Of a DNA stretch of 64,000 nucleotides, positions 35,307 through 44,431 are shown one piece after another. A model generated the notes under the pieces. That model had not been told where the DNA came from. It made no database searches and was given only the letters and a program-made list of their open reading frames with translations. The translations under genes and the position numbers were made by a program. Where the stretch lies: assembly GCA_024103385.1 (NCBI GenBank), contig JAGFIT010000048.1, forward strand, positions 1 to 64,000. Direction: 5' to 3'. The first letter of the stretch is position 1. Every line of letters begins with the position of its first letter. This DNA is from Vicingus serpentipes. GTDB lineage: Bacteria > Bacteroidota > Bacteroidia > Flavobacteriales_E > Vicingaceae.

Positions 35307-35661
35307 TAATTTCCAATCAAAATCAAATAATACCCTTCCCAACTATATAAGTCGCTTACAACTTCTTACTCCTAGATAAATTCACTATTAATTAAATACT
35401 GGAGTATCTGCGTTATCAGTGTTTGAGTCCATAGTTTGCTTATTTAATTGCGCTACACAATAGTCAACAATAAAATAGTTCAAACAAAGAAATACATTGA
35501 ACTTTATTATTAAAAAAGAACATTTCTATTTGGTAATAATTTTATATAACACACCTAATTAAAATATTAATATTTAGTAAAAAAAGAACATGTCTATGCA
35601 ATCTAAAAACACCACTACTTAGCCGGATATTAATTATATTTACAAATAACCTTAATCACCA
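35307..35661. other. 355-bp AT-rich intergenic region
   Basis: No gene is seen. Two direct copies of AAAAAAGAACATnTCTAT occur about 67 bases apart (near 35513 and 35580). A -7-like TATATTTA at 35635-35642 is 20 bases before the next start. The direct repeats flank the upstream side of that promoter and could be a protein-binding site. Confidence 0.4.
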
Positions 35662-37206
35662 ATGAAAAAAAACGAGGCGCTATATCATCTTATTAAATCA
35701 CTTAACAAAACCGAAAAAAGATACATCACCTTACAGATTTCTTCACAAAAAAGCACTCCTCCTATATACTTAAAATTATTTTATCTTTTAGACAAGATGA
35801 AATCATACAGTGAACAAGGTTTAAAAAAAGAGTATGATAAATTAAATGAAAACACCCCTTTGGCTCGTGTAAAAAGATATTTATACCATCAACTAAAAAA
35901 AATATTGTTAGCCTACCAAATGGACAACTCCATATATGGTAAAATATTAATAGAATTGCATGCTGTAGAGTTTTTTTATAATAAAAACCTTTATGATTTA
36001 AGTTGGGATGCTGTAGTAAAAGCTAAGAAATTAGCCATTGATAGTGAGAAAAATGAAATCCTAATAGATATTCTAAGATGGGAGAGAGTTTTACTTGCTT
36101 TCCAAGCACCTAAAGAAAAGGAGGCAACTCAAAAAGAATACAAAAGAACTATCGCCAAGGTAAATAATGAATATGACACTTTTGTTTTAAGTGACCAGGT
36201 ATATGACATCATTACATCTGGAGAAGCAAGTAAAGTTAGAATAGAAAAATTGCAAAAAGCTAAGCTGCTAGATGATCCTCTGTTGAAAGACATTAACCTT
36301 GCACAATCCGTAAGGGCTAAATTACACTTTCATAACGCTTACTTTTTTTACCACCAAACACTAGGAAACTACGCATTATGTTGCCAGGCAACTAAAAACA
36401 ATATTGCCCTTCTAGAAAACTCACCTAAATATACCTACCACAATCCTAGGTCATACTTAAACAGCCTAATCAATCTAATTGTAAGTCAGCTTGAACTTAA
36501 CAATCCAGAAGAGACTACTAAAACCCTAAACAAACTAAAACAATTAGAAAAAACTGCTCCATACAACAAAAGCAAACATATTTTAGCAATCATAAATGCT
36601 TATTACTACGAACTTTCAAATATCTTATATGTGTATAATGGCCACTTTAAAGAAGCTAAAGCTATTCGAAATATATCAGAAAAAACCCTAGACACTTACA
36701 AAGAATACATCAAACCTTATCAAAAAATGTATTTTCAACAAATTCTTGCTTTGGGGTGCTTTGGTAGTGACGATTTTAAAGAGGCACTAAACTGGACCAA
36801 CAAAATGCTCAATGAAAAATCAGCCTTTGTTGGAGGTGTTAAAAGTCAATTCTACATGCTTAATATTATAATCCACTTTGAATTAGGAAATATCGACTAC
36901 CTTCCTCATTGCATAAAAATAGCTCAACAATATTTAAAAAAAACCAACACTATCTCTAAGTCTGATCTACTACTTCTTAAACATCTCAACAAAATAAAAA
37001 AAACAGCCACGAAAGAAGAAATAAAAAAATTCTTTCAAAAACTACTCTTTGAAATTGAACCGCTAACCAAAAACCCACAAGAGAATTTTAGTTACCGAAA
37101 TTATGAATTTACTATATCTTGGTTAATTGCTAAACGTGACAATCGTAAATTTGAACACGTATTTCGTGAACGAATAGCTGAAAACCCAATTCATGCGGAT
37201 AGATAA
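35662..37206 (+). CDS. Large helical (TPR-like) protein of unknown function
   Basis: 514 residues, almost entirely alpha-helical, rich in Lys, without signal peptide or membrane segment. The start (LIKSLNKTEKRYITLQIS) resembles a widespread Bacteroidota family of helical-repeat cytosolic proteins whose first 60 residues look like a small helical DNA- or protein-binding module. Degenerate 34-40-residue helix pairs continue to the end. Function not known. It is convergent with cinA, with one base between the stops. Confidence 0.7.
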   Translation: MKKNEALYHLIKSLNKTEKRYITLQISSQKSTPPIYLKLFYLLDKMKSYSEQGLKKEYDKLNENTPLARVKRYLYHQLKKILLAYQMDNSIYGKILIELHAVEFFYNKNLYDLSWDAVVKAKKLAIDSEKNEILIDILRWERVLLAFQAPKEKEATQKEYKRTIAKVNNEYDTFVLSDQVYDIITSGEASKVRIEKLQKAKLLDDPLLKDINLAQSVRAKLHFHNAYFFYHQTLGNYALCCQATKNNIALLENSPKYTYHNPRSYLNSLINLIVSQLELNNPEETTKTLNKLKQLEKTAPYNKSKHILAIINAYYYELSNILYVYNGHFKEAKAIRNISEKTLDTYKEYIKPYQKMYFQQILALGCFGSDDFKEALNWTNKMLNEKSAFVGGVKSQFYMLNIIIHFELGNIDYLPHCIKIAQQYLKKTNTISKSDLLLLKHLNKIKKTATKEEIKKFFQKLLFEIEPLTKNPQENFSYRNYEFTISWLIAKRDNRKFEHVFRERIAENPIHADR

Positions 37207-37207
37207 A

Positions 37208-38446
37208 TTACCTAAGCAACTCTTCCCTCAACATATTCAATGCCTTAGAAGCTGCTTTCAAAATATTACGCTCTCTATCTTTTCCTAAAAGGAACTTTTT
37301 AGATACTACACCATTTGGTGTTGCCATTCCTACCCATACTGTTCCTACAGGTTTCTCCTCACTTCCTCCATCAGGACCCGCAATACCAGAAGTAGATAGG
37401 GCATAATCTGTTTTCATTTTAGCTTTTACTCCAATCGCCATTTGTTCTACTACTTGTTGACTCACAGCTCCATACGTGTTCAAATCATTTTCAGTAACCC
37501 CTAATTCTCTTACCTTAATTTCATTGGCATAAGAAATTACGGACCCTTTATAGTAATCAGAACTTCCTGAAACACTTGTAATTAAATGCGAAATATAGCC
37601 ACCTGTACAACTTTCTGCAGTAGCAATAGTAGCATTGTTTTCTCTCAGCAATTTCCCTATTATTTCTTCTACTTTTTCTTCTTGAGTAGAATAAATAGCG
37701 GTTGGAATAATTGTTTTTAAAACAGCTACCTGCTCATCTATTGCTGACTGCAATTGCACTCTATTTTTTCCTATAGAACTCAAACGCAATTTTACGCCAT
37801 CGTAAGAAGGTAAATACGCTAATTTAATGGTTGCTGGTAAATTTTCTTCCCAGCCACTTAATTTTTCAGCCAAAATAGATTCTGCTATACCCTGTGTGTA
37901 AACTAATTGATGTACAATTTCAGGTAAGATGTACTTTTCTTTTAACCAAGGGATAACAGTATTAGTTATCATCCCTCTCATTTCAAAAGGAACACCAGGC
38001 ATAGCTACCACCACCTTACCTCCTTTTTCAAACCACAAACCAGGTGCAGTACCGTATTCATTTCTTATTGCCTTGCATTGGTCAGAAATCAAAGCTTGTT
38101 TTTTATTGTTCTCATTCATCCAAAATCCACGCGCTGTCACCAACTTTTCAATATCTTGATAAACTTGTTTATCCTCAACCAGACTACCTCCAAAATAGTT
38201 ATTTAAAACAGGTAAAGTCAAATCATCATTAGTCGGACCTAACCCACCAGTAATTAAAACCACATCCACATTACTCAAAGAATCATCCAATGTCTTTACA
38301 ATATGATTTTCTTCATCACTTATTGTAGTTTGTTGTCTTATTGTAAAACCAATTTGATTCAATTCATGAGCTATCCAATGTGCATTTGTATTTAAGGTAT
38401 GCCCAATCAACAATTCATCCCCTATGGATAATATATCTATATTCAT
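37208..38446 (-). CDS. cinA: CinA-family protein (NMN deamidase / ADP-ribose pyrophosphatase type)
   Basis: 412 residues, full two-domain form. The N-terminal MoCF-like domain has SIGDELLIGHTLNTN, VLITGGLGPTNDD and MPGVPFEM. The C-terminal PncC domain has TAESCTGGYISHLITSVSGSS and STSGIAGPDGGSEEKPVGTVWVG. Full-length CinA proteins cleave ADP-ribose (N domain) and deamidate NMN (C domain) in pyridine nucleotide recycling. A consensus promoter sits directly before the ATG, so the transcript may have almost no leader. Confidence 0.93.
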   Translation of the reverse strand: MNIDILSIGDELLIGHTLNTNAHWIAHELNQIGFTIRQQTTISDEENHIVKTLDDSLSNVDVVLITGGLGPTNDDLTLPVLNNYFGGSLVEDKQVYQDIEKLVTARGFWMNENNKKQALISDQCKAIRNEYGTAPGLWFEKGGKVVVAMPGVPFEMRGMITNTVIPWLKEKYILPEIVHQLVYTQGIAESILAEKLSGWEENLPATIKLAYLPSYDGVKLRLSSIGKNRVQLQSAIDEQVAVLKTIIPTAIYSTQEEKVEEIIGKLLRENNATIATAESCTGGYISHLITSVSGSSDYYKGSVISYANEIKVRELGVTENDLNTYGAVSQQVVEQMAIGVKAKMKTDYALSTSGIAGPDGGSEEKPVGTVWVGMATPNGVVSKKFLLGKDRERNILKAASKALNMLREELLR

Positions 38447-38450
38447 CCTG

Positions 38451-38482
38451 CAAATTTAAAAATATGAATTAAGATATTTCAA
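38451..38482 (-). promoter_or_regulatory. Promoter of cinA, probably leaderless
   Basis: On the minus strand there is a TTG (38480-38482), a 21-base spacer and TAAATTTG (38451-38458), the full Bacteroidota -33/-7 layout. The start codon begins 4 bases after the -7 box. Confidence 0.5.
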
Positions 38483-38507
38483 TTCTTATAAAATGTTTTG
38501 GTTTTGC

Positions 38508-38515
38508 TATATTTG
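38508..38515 (+). promoter_or_regulatory. -7 promoter element for the DUF4197 lipoprotein gene
   Basis: TATATTTG, an exact match, 20 bases before ATG 38536. The -33 region is not clear. Confidence 0.5.
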
Positions 38516-38535
38516 GTACAACAATTACAAATCAT

Positions 38536-39249
38536 ATGAAAAAAATTATCCTCATCACCATCTCCACACTCTTATTAATAGGCTGTGCAGAGATGAATTC
38601 AGTATTAGAAGAAGTGAATAAAGTAACCGATACTGGGCCTGCCCCGTTATCTAATTCTGAAGTGATTAGCGGATTAAAAGAAGCACTAACTGTTGGCACC
38701 AACAACTCTACCTCTTTAACATCTCAGTTAGATGGTTTTTATAAAAACCCAGAAATTTTTATTCCATTTCCTCCTGAGGCTTTAAAGGTAAAAGAAAAAG
38801 TAGAGGCTTTAGGTATGCAAAAACAAGTGGATGAGTTTGTAATGACCTTAAATCGTGCTGCTGAAACGGCATCAAAAGAAGCTGCTCCCATTTTTATTAA
38901 TGCCATCACCAGTATGAGCATTGCTGATGGTTTTGCTATTTTAAAAGGGAACGATAATGCTGCCACACAATACCTTAAAGATAAAACTTCAGCACAACTG
39001 AAAATCAAGTTTAATCCTATTGTTAAGGATGCTATTAGCAAGGTTAATGTTACTAAATACTGGAACCCCATTATTACTACTTACAATAAAGTTCCCTTTG
39101 TTGATAAACAAAACCCTGATTTAGAAGATTACATTACCACCAAAGCAATGGAAGGCTTGTTTTTAATGATTGAAAAAGAAGAGCAAAAAATCAGAAAAGA
39201 TCCATTAGCGAGAGTTACCGACATTTTAAAACGTGTTTTTGGTAGTTAA
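38536..39249 (+). CDS. DUF4197 lipoprotein
   Basis: 237 residues with a lipoprotein signal (LLLIGCAEM). The body matches DUF4197 by its pattern: SEVISGLKEALTVGTNNSTSLTS, FIPFPPEALKVKEKVEALGM, ADGFAILKGNDNAATQYLKDKT and a C-terminal GLFLMIEKEEQKIRKDP. It is a helical envelope protein of unknown role found across Gram-negatives. It is followed 14 bases later by the broken Nudix gene. Confidence 0.85.
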   Translation: MKKIILITISTLLLIGCAEMNSVLEEVNKVTDTGPAPLSNSEVISGLKEALTVGTNNSTSLTSQLDGFYKNPEIFIPFPPEALKVKEKVEALGMQKQVDEFVMTLNRAAETASKEAAPIFINAITSMSIADGFAILKGNDNAATQYLKDKTSAQLKIKFNPIVKDAISKVNVTKYWNPIITTYNKVPFVDKQNPDLEDYITTKAMEGLFLMIEKEEQKIRKDPLARVTDILKRVFGS

Positions 39250-39263
39250 TACACTCAAAAAAG

Positions 39264-39815
39264 ATGAAAGAAAATCCATGGAAAACACTAAAAAGTGAAA
39301 TCAAATACGATAACCCCTGGATTAAGGTAATTGAAAATCAAACCATTAACTCTTCTGGAAATGAAGGTATTTACGGAGTAGTTCATTACAAAAACATCGC
39401 TATTGGAATTATTCCTCTTGACGAAGAGTACAACACATGGATAGTGGGACAATATCGCTACCCGCTCAAACAGTACAGTTGGGAAATTTGTGAAGGAGGA
39501 GGTCCAATCGGTACCTCTCCCCTTGAATCTGCTCAAAGAGAATTATTGGAAGAAATGGGCATTAAAGCCAACGAATGGAGCGAATTACTTCGCTCCCACT
39601 TAAGCAATTCTGTTTCTGATGAGTTGGGTATTTTGTATGTTTCAAAAGATTTATCTTTTCATACTCCATAACCGGAGGATGGAGAAGTATTACAACTTAA
39701 AAAATTACCCTTTGAAGAAGCTTATCAAATGGTAATGAATGGAACAATAACTGATAGCCTTTCTGTTGCAGGAATATTAAAAACAAAGTTACTCATCGAT
39801 AAAGGAGAAGTTTAA
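39264..39815 (+). pseudogene. Nudix hydrolase gene interrupted by an in-frame TAA
   Basis: The first 135 codons encode an ADP-ribose pyrophosphatase-like Nudix protein: WIVGQYRYPLKQYSWEICEGGG, then the Nudix helix RELLEEMGI. At 39669-39671 a TAA stands inside ...SFHTP-stop-PEDGEVLQL. The same frame then continues without other stops for 47 codons to TAA 39813-39815, encoding LKKLPFEEAYQMV and DSLSVAGILKTK, the normal C-terminus of the family. One substitution (GAA or CAA to TAA) explains it. The missing end is part of the fold, so the short product is probably inactive unless the stop is read through. The downstream gene starts on the base after the original stop. Confidence 0.85.
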
Positions 39816-41345
39816 ATGAGTTTTGTTGCGTTCATAAAAAAAAAATCCATCTGGATTATTTGTACCCTTTCTTTTTTATCCGCCTTATTTTACAACGAAT
39901 TAAACATTCATCAACTCGACAACAATCAACTACGAGCTAATGAAACCATAATTACCAATGACGATGCCAGCTACCTAAATCCTCCAACCAACTACCTCAA
40001 CACCAAGCAATGGAAAGACAATAGCATTGGCAAACAAAGCTATTTTATTAGGCCGCCTGGCTATGGAATATTCTATTTCCTTTTTCTCAAAACAACTGGA
40101 TTCCCACTAGCATTAAAAGGATTAAAGATTACTCAATTGCTTTTGTTTTCAGCCTCTATTTACTGGTTATTTTTCATTGTTTTCAACTTAACAAAAAACA
40201 AAACAATAGCGCTAGCAAGCGCTGCTGGATATGGATTAATGCCTTTTAGCATTGGTTTTCTATACTACACGTTAACCGAAGGGATTACTCCTGCTTTGTT
40301 ACTCTTGTATATTTTTCTATTGTTAAAAGGCTACCTTAATAAAACCGACCTACTTAAAAACACCTTTTACCTCATTGCCTCTTTTGTTTTTGCGTTCTTG
40401 CTCATCACTCGTCCTCAATTAGGCTTTTTTGGATTGTTAATTCCCATAGTCATCATTAAAGATTATTGGACTATTTCCTTAAAAAAAGCTGCCCTATTAA
40501 CTGTTATTTTTAGCGTTATGGGGGTTAGTTTTTATGGAGCATGGCAATACCGCAACTACAAAATCACTAACCAAATATTAGGAACACACCCCATCTACTA
40601 TGCTGATGGAAATTCGTTTTTTAGACCATCCCTTAAGGCTTATTGGAAATTTGTTGGTGGTTGGGCGCAAGAAGGTGCCACCGCATATTCCTACATGGTT
40701 CCGATGTGGCAAGCTGCCATTAAAGGAGACACTTCCATTACCCATATCAATAAAGCATTAACTACTTTTCCACCTAAAGTAATTCATCATTTTGGAAAAG
40801 AAAAATTAATCTATGCTTTTAGGAAGTACCAAAAAAGTGTATTGTATCAAAAACCTTATTTTGAACAGCAACTCCCCATGCCTGAACAATTATCGGCAAT
40901 AGAAACTGAAACTATAGAAGCATTTAACGACCTTACAAAAGAGTACAAAAATAATTTTTGGTGGGATTATCATTTTATCGCTCCACTAGCAGTATTTAAA
41001 AAATTAGCTTTCCATTCTAATTTATCGCTACATATTTTTCAACATACATACAGAGGAGATTTATTAATGGAAGTTATCCGATGGATATCCTTCCTCCTTC
41101 ACTCCTCTTTATTTATCGTGATGCTGTTTCGTTTATTCCTCTTCAAAAACAAAAAGACAATTGCTTATTTCATTAATTTGATTTGCTTTGCTTATGTTTT
41201 TTACCTCTGCTACTTCCAACGAGGAATTGAAGAACGTTACACACTACCTATGTTGCCTTTACTAATTGTTGGCTTTTTTGAATTCTACCAAAACAACAAC
41301 ATCTTGATATATTTGAATAAAAAACTATGGAGCAAATCTATTTAG
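39816..41345 (+). CDS. Polytopic GT-C-type glycosyltransferase-like membrane protein
   Basis: 509 residues with about 11 membrane helices. The first extracytoplasmic loop has TNDDASYL and RPPGYGIFYFLFL, the acidic motif and loop typical of GT-C (ArnT/PMT-like) enzymes that use lipid-linked sugars. A further loop of about 170 residues lies in the C-terminal half. The acceptor is unknown. The ATG follows directly after the TAA of the Nudix frame (TAAATG), so its translation would have been coupled to that gene, and the nonsense codon 145 bases upstream might reduce its expression. Its end overlaps convergent pdxH by 21 bases. Confidence 0.75.
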   Translation: MSFVAFIKKKSIWIICTLSFLSALFYNELNIHQLDNNQLRANETIITNDDASYLNPPTNYLNTKQWKDNSIGKQSYFIRPPGYGIFYFLFLKTTGFPLALKGLKITQLLLFSASIYWLFFIVFNLTKNKTIALASAAGYGLMPFSIGFLYYTLTEGITPALLLLYIFLLLKGYLNKTDLLKNTFYLIASFVFAFLLITRPQLGFFGLLIPIVIIKDYWTISLKKAALLTVIFSVMGVSFYGAWQYRNYKITNQILGTHPIYYADGNSFFRPSLKAYWKFVGGWAQEGATAYSYMVPMWQAAIKGDTSITHINKALTTFPPKVIHHFGKEKLIYAFRKYQKSVLYQKPYFEQQLPMPEQLSAIETETIEAFNDLTKEYKNNFWWDYHFIAPLAVFKKLAFHSNLSLHIFQHTYRGDLLMEVIRWISFLLHSSLFIVMLFRLFLFKNKKTIAYFINLICFAYVFYLCYFQRGIEERYTLPMLPLLIVGFFEFYQNNNILIYLNKKLWSKSI

Positions 41346-41975
41346 CTCCCAATCTGTTTCATTCTTAGAAAAAACCAATCGATCATGTAAACGGTTGGGC
41401 CTACCTTGCCAAAACTCAACCCTCAAAGGTTTTACTATATAACCTCCCCAATTATCAGGACGAGGAACATCCATATCTTTGTAATGCTCTGTATAATACC
41501 GTACTTTATCTTCTAATTCTTTCCTGTTTTTAATAATTGAACTTTGAGTTGAAGCCCAAGCTCCAATTTGACTTTCTCTAGGGCGACCAGCAAAATACAC
41601 ATCTGATTCTTTTTTTGATAATTTTTCTACTTCCCCCTCTATTCTTATCTGGCGCTCTAATTCTCCCCAAAAGAAATTAAGTGCCACTTTTTTATTTTCC
41701 AACAAGTCTTTCCCTTTCTGACTATTATAATTCGTATAAAACTTAAATCCTTCTTCAGAAATACCTCTTAAATAGACTATTCGAGTTGAAGGTTGATCAT
41801 CATAACTCACTGTTGCCAATGACATGGCATAAGGATCTAAAATTTGAGCATTCACTGCTTCCTCGAACCATTTTTCAAATTGCTTAAAAGGATTATCAGC
41901 TACTGATTTTTCATCTAATGGTTGATCAGCAAAATCTCTTCGTATTGAGTTTAAATAATTCTGTAATTCTTCCAT
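41325..41975 (-). CDS. pdxH: Pyridoxamine/pyridoxine 5'-phosphate oxidase
   Basis: 216 residues, the normal length. It has RIVYLRGISEEGFKFYTNYNSQKGKDLLEN (FMN-binding), FFWGELERQIRIEGEVEKL, QIGAWASTQSS and the C-terminal signature EFWQGRPNRLHDRLVF. This is an FMN-dependent cytosolic enzyme making pyridoxal phosphate. It overlaps the convergent GT-C gene by 21 bases and has no terminator of its own there. Confidence 0.95.
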   Translation of the reverse strand: MEELQNYLNSIRRDFADQPLDEKSVADNPFKQFEKWFEEAVNAQILDPYAMSLATVSYDDQPSTRIVYLRGISEEGFKFYTNYNSQKGKDLLENKKVALNFFWGELERQIRIEGEVEKLSKKESDVYFAGRPRESQIGAWASTQSSIIKNRKELEDKVRYYTEHYKDMDVPRPDNWGGYIVKPLRVEFWQGRPNRLHDRLVFSKNETDWELNRFAP

Positions 41976-42081
41976 ATTTCATTTCAATAGGTGTAAAGTT
42001 AAATCTTTCCTTTTTTATTAACAATTATAAAACACAAACAATATTTAGGTAAATTTATTACATCAAATAAACACAAGAGCT

Positions 42082-42675
42082 ATGCTAATTAATCCTTTAG
42101 ATTACAACATATCTGAACTCAATAAATTAAAAGCAAAAAAAGGAAGGTTATTAATTGCCGAACCTTTTATGGAAGATCCTCATTTTAAAAGGTCCGTAAT
42201 CCTTTTAACGGAATACAATCCTGAAGGCGCATTTGGTTTTATTTTAAACAAACCAATGGACATTACCATCAATGAAATTATACCTGAGTTCCCCAAATTT
42301 AACGCTCCAGTATTTATGGGTGGTCCTGTACAATCAGATAGTTTATTCTACATTCATACACAAGGAGAAAGTATTGAAGGTAGTCAACACATTAGTGGTA
42401 ATTTATATTGGACAGGGAACTTTGACCAATTAAAACAAATGGTAGCCGACCAGCAAATATTCCCCAATGAAATAAAATTTTTCGTGGGTTATTCGGGTTG
42501 GGATTTTAAACAATTGGAAAAAGAAATACAAGATGAATCATGGATTATTGGAAAATCTGATGACCATTCGATAGAAGATTTTATTGATAATAGTACATGG
42601 CAAAGTATCTTACAAAAAATGGGCAATAAATATGCTGTTTTATCCAACTTTCCTGAAGATCCTTCCTTGAATTAA
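42082..42675 (+). CDS. YqgE/AlgH (DUF179) family protein
   Basis: 197 residues. It has KGRLLIAEPFMEDPHFKRSVILLTEYN, GAFGFILNKP, FMGGPVQSDSLFYIH and FFVGYSGWDFKQLEKEI, the conserved blocks of the family. It is cytosolic and of unclear biochemical role. It is separated by 44 bases from the acyltransferase gene, but that gene has its own consensus promoter. Confidence 0.92.
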   Translation: MLINPLDYNISELNKLKAKKGRLLIAEPFMEDPHFKRSVILLTEYNPEGAFGFILNKPMDITINEIIPEFPKFNAPVFMGGPVQSDSLFYIHTQGESIEGSQHISGNLYWTGNFDQLKQMVADQQIFPNEIKFFVGYSGWDFKQLEKEIQDESWIIGKSDDHSIEDFIDNSTWQSILQKMGNKYAVLSNFPEDPSLN

Positions 42676-42683
42676 ATTAACTA

Positions 42684-42712
42684 TTGTTTTACAATTCGTA
42701 TGATTACATTTG
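42684..42712 (+). promoter_or_regulatory. Consensus promoter for the lipid A acyltransferase gene
   Basis: TTG (42684-42686), an 18-base spacer, then TACATTTG (42705-42712): a complete Bacteroidota -33/-7 promoter. The predicted transcript start almost coincides with ATG 42720, so the mRNA may be leaderless. The -33 TTG is the apparent earlier start of the open frame, which is therefore rejected. Confidence 0.65.
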
Positions 42713-42719
42713 TAAGTCA

Positions 42720-43595
42720 ATGGATGCCATCAAATATTACATATCACTACCCTTTATTTATTTAATATCGCTTTTGCCTTTTTGGTTTATTTATCGAGTT
42801 TCTGATTTTGTCAATTTCATTTTATTTACCGTTATTGGCTACCGACAAGAAGTCATTGCAACGAACTTAAAAAATTCTTTTCCCGAAAAAACAGAAGAAG
42901 AAATAAAAACTATTCAGAAAAAATTTAATCGATTTTTTTGTGATTTAGCACTAGAAACATTTAAATCCTTAACCATTTCTAAAAAAGAAGCTTTAAAACG
43001 TTGTAAATTCAAAGACACGGAGCTGCTTGATAAATTGTACTCCGAAAAAAAGAAAGTCATTTTTGTATTAGGGCATTATGGTAACTGGGAATTAGGTGGT
43101 GCTGGAATGAGCGCTCAAAGCAATTACCAACTGTATGTAATCTACCACCCGCTTACCAACAAGTATTTTAATCAACTCATCATTAAAATGAGAACCCGAT
43201 TAGGAACAAAACTCATCAGCATGAATAACACCTTCAGAAAAATGGTTGCTTTAAAAAATAGTGAAGAAATAAGTGCTACAGCTTTTATTGCCGACCAAAC
43301 GCCCTCTTCTAAAAATGCCTACTGGACCACTTTTTTAAATCAAGATACCCCTGTTTTTTGGGGAACTGAACTAATTGCCTCTAAACTAAATTATCCCGTC
43401 ATATACATTAAGATTAATCAAGTAAAGAGAGGCTACTATGAAATGACTGCTGAAATGCTATGCGAAAACCCAAAAGATACCAGTAAAGGAGAAATTTCTG
43501 AACTACATACAAAGCGTTTAGAAAAGGATATTATCGAACGGCCTGAATTTTGGCTCTGGTCACATAAAAGATGGAAACATAAAAGAGTTCAATGA
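42720..43595 (+). CDS. Lipid A biosynthesis lauroyl/myristoyl acyltransferase (LpxL/HtrB family)
   Basis: About 291 residues from ATG 42720. An N-terminal membrane anchor (YYISLPFIYLISLLPFWFIY) is followed by the catalytic HX4E motif in FVLGHYGNWELGG and the ADQTPSSKNAYW block, and WLWSHKRWK near the end. It adds secondary acyl chains to the Kdo-lipid A precursor at the inner membrane. It overlaps the FkbM-like gene by 4 bases (ATGA). Confidence 0.9.
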   Translation: MDAIKYYISLPFIYLISLLPFWFIYRVSDFVNFILFTVIGYRQEVIATNLKNSFPEKTEEEIKTIQKKFNRFFCDLALETFKSLTISKKEALKRCKFKDTELLDKLYSEKKKVIFVLGHYGNWELGGAGMSAQSNYQLYVIYHPLTNKYFNQLIIKMRTRLGTKLISMNNTFRKMVALKNSEEISATAFIADQTPSSKNAYWTTFLNQDTPVFWGTELIASKLNYPVIYIKINQVKRGYYEMTAEMLCENPKDTSKGEISELHTKRLEKDIIERPEFWLWSHKRWKHKRVQ

Positions 43596-44359
43596 AAAAG
43601 CTATTCTGGAACCTGTTTACTTCATTAGATGCTCAACTGAAATTTCCTAACCTTAAAAAAGGAGAAGTGGGTATTCAACTTGGATTTGATATGTCCTACC
43701 CCATTACTTCAGACTTATTTACTATGCACAAAAGAGTTGCTCCTACAGGAAAGATCATTGGTATAGATCCTGACCCTAACAATCACCTTATTGCTCAAAA
43801 AATTATTAAAGAAAACAACTATTCTATCCAACTCATTCAAAAAGGGACATTCCATAAGAAAGACCACGTAACTCTTCTGATAGGAGAAAAAAGCAGTTGG
43901 AACCAACTCAACGTAATTCCAAAAGACTCTACCGTAGATTTCACTGAAAAAGAAATAGAAGTGGAAGTCGATCAACTAGATTACATTATTCAAGAGATTG
44001 GGGTAGACATCCAAAAAATAGCCCACATCAACCTAACCATTAACGGTGCAGAATATCACACCTTATTAGGAATGGAGAAAATCCTAAGCGAAGCCCAAAA
44101 TATAACACTTACTGTTATTGCGGGAAGACATGATGAAAGTGGAACAATTGACGGAAAGAAAGATTACGAGCTCATCCTTCCTCTTTTACACTCTTACGGG
44201 TTTACCACCAAATTTAAACGAATTAACGAACTGTTTTGGTGGGGATTCATTGTGAAAACGTTAGTCAACCGAAAATGGATATACAGCCAACCTAATTTTG
44301 GAGTAATTATGGCTGCAAAAGGAAATAAAAAAATAAAGTGGTATCAATCGTTTTCCTAA
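43592..44359 (+). CDS. FkbM-like SAM-dependent methyltransferase
   Basis: 255 residues. A degenerate glycine motif, GEVGIQLGFD, is followed by KIIGIDPDPNNHLIAQ, QLDYIIQEIG and AHINLTINGAEYHTLLGMEKIL, the order of blocks in the FkbM family of O-methyltransferases that modify sugars and polyketides. The normal second half is present. The 4-base overlap with the acyltransferase gene suggests action on lipopolysaccharide or another envelope sugar, by inference. Confidence 0.72.
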   Translation: MKKLFWNLFTSLDAQLKFPNLKKGEVGIQLGFDMSYPITSDLFTMHKRVAPTGKIIGIDPDPNNHLIAQKIIKENNYSIQLIQKGTFHKKDHVTLLIGEKSSWNQLNVIPKDSTVDFTEKEIEVEVDQLDYIIQEIGVDIQKIAHINLTINGAEYHTLLGMEKILSEAQNITLTVIAGRHDESGTIDGKKDYELILPLLHSYGFTTKFKRINELFWWGFIVKTLVNRKWIYSQPNFGVIMAAKGNKKIKWYQSFS

Positions 44360-44395
44360 GATGAGTTCTAAAAATTGTGTTTTTTAATGACACAC

Positions 44396-44425
44396 CCCAC
44401 CCCCCCCTCTTCATAGAGGGGATAC
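44396..44425. repeat. C-rich hairpin between convergent genes
   Basis: CCCCTCT (44404-44410), loop TCAT, AGAGGGG (44415-44421), preceded by an eight-C run that follows CACACCCCA. It resembles the second C/G-rich dispersed repeat near 51705. It has no T-run but may still block convergent transcription between the FkbM-like and arsC genes. Confidence 0.55.
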
Positions 44426-44431
44426 TAAATG

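Noticed and set aside
42684-42719. TTG start for the LpxL-like gene
   Set aside because: The TTG is the -33 box of a consensus promoter, and the residues before ATG 42720 do not form part of the membrane anchor.
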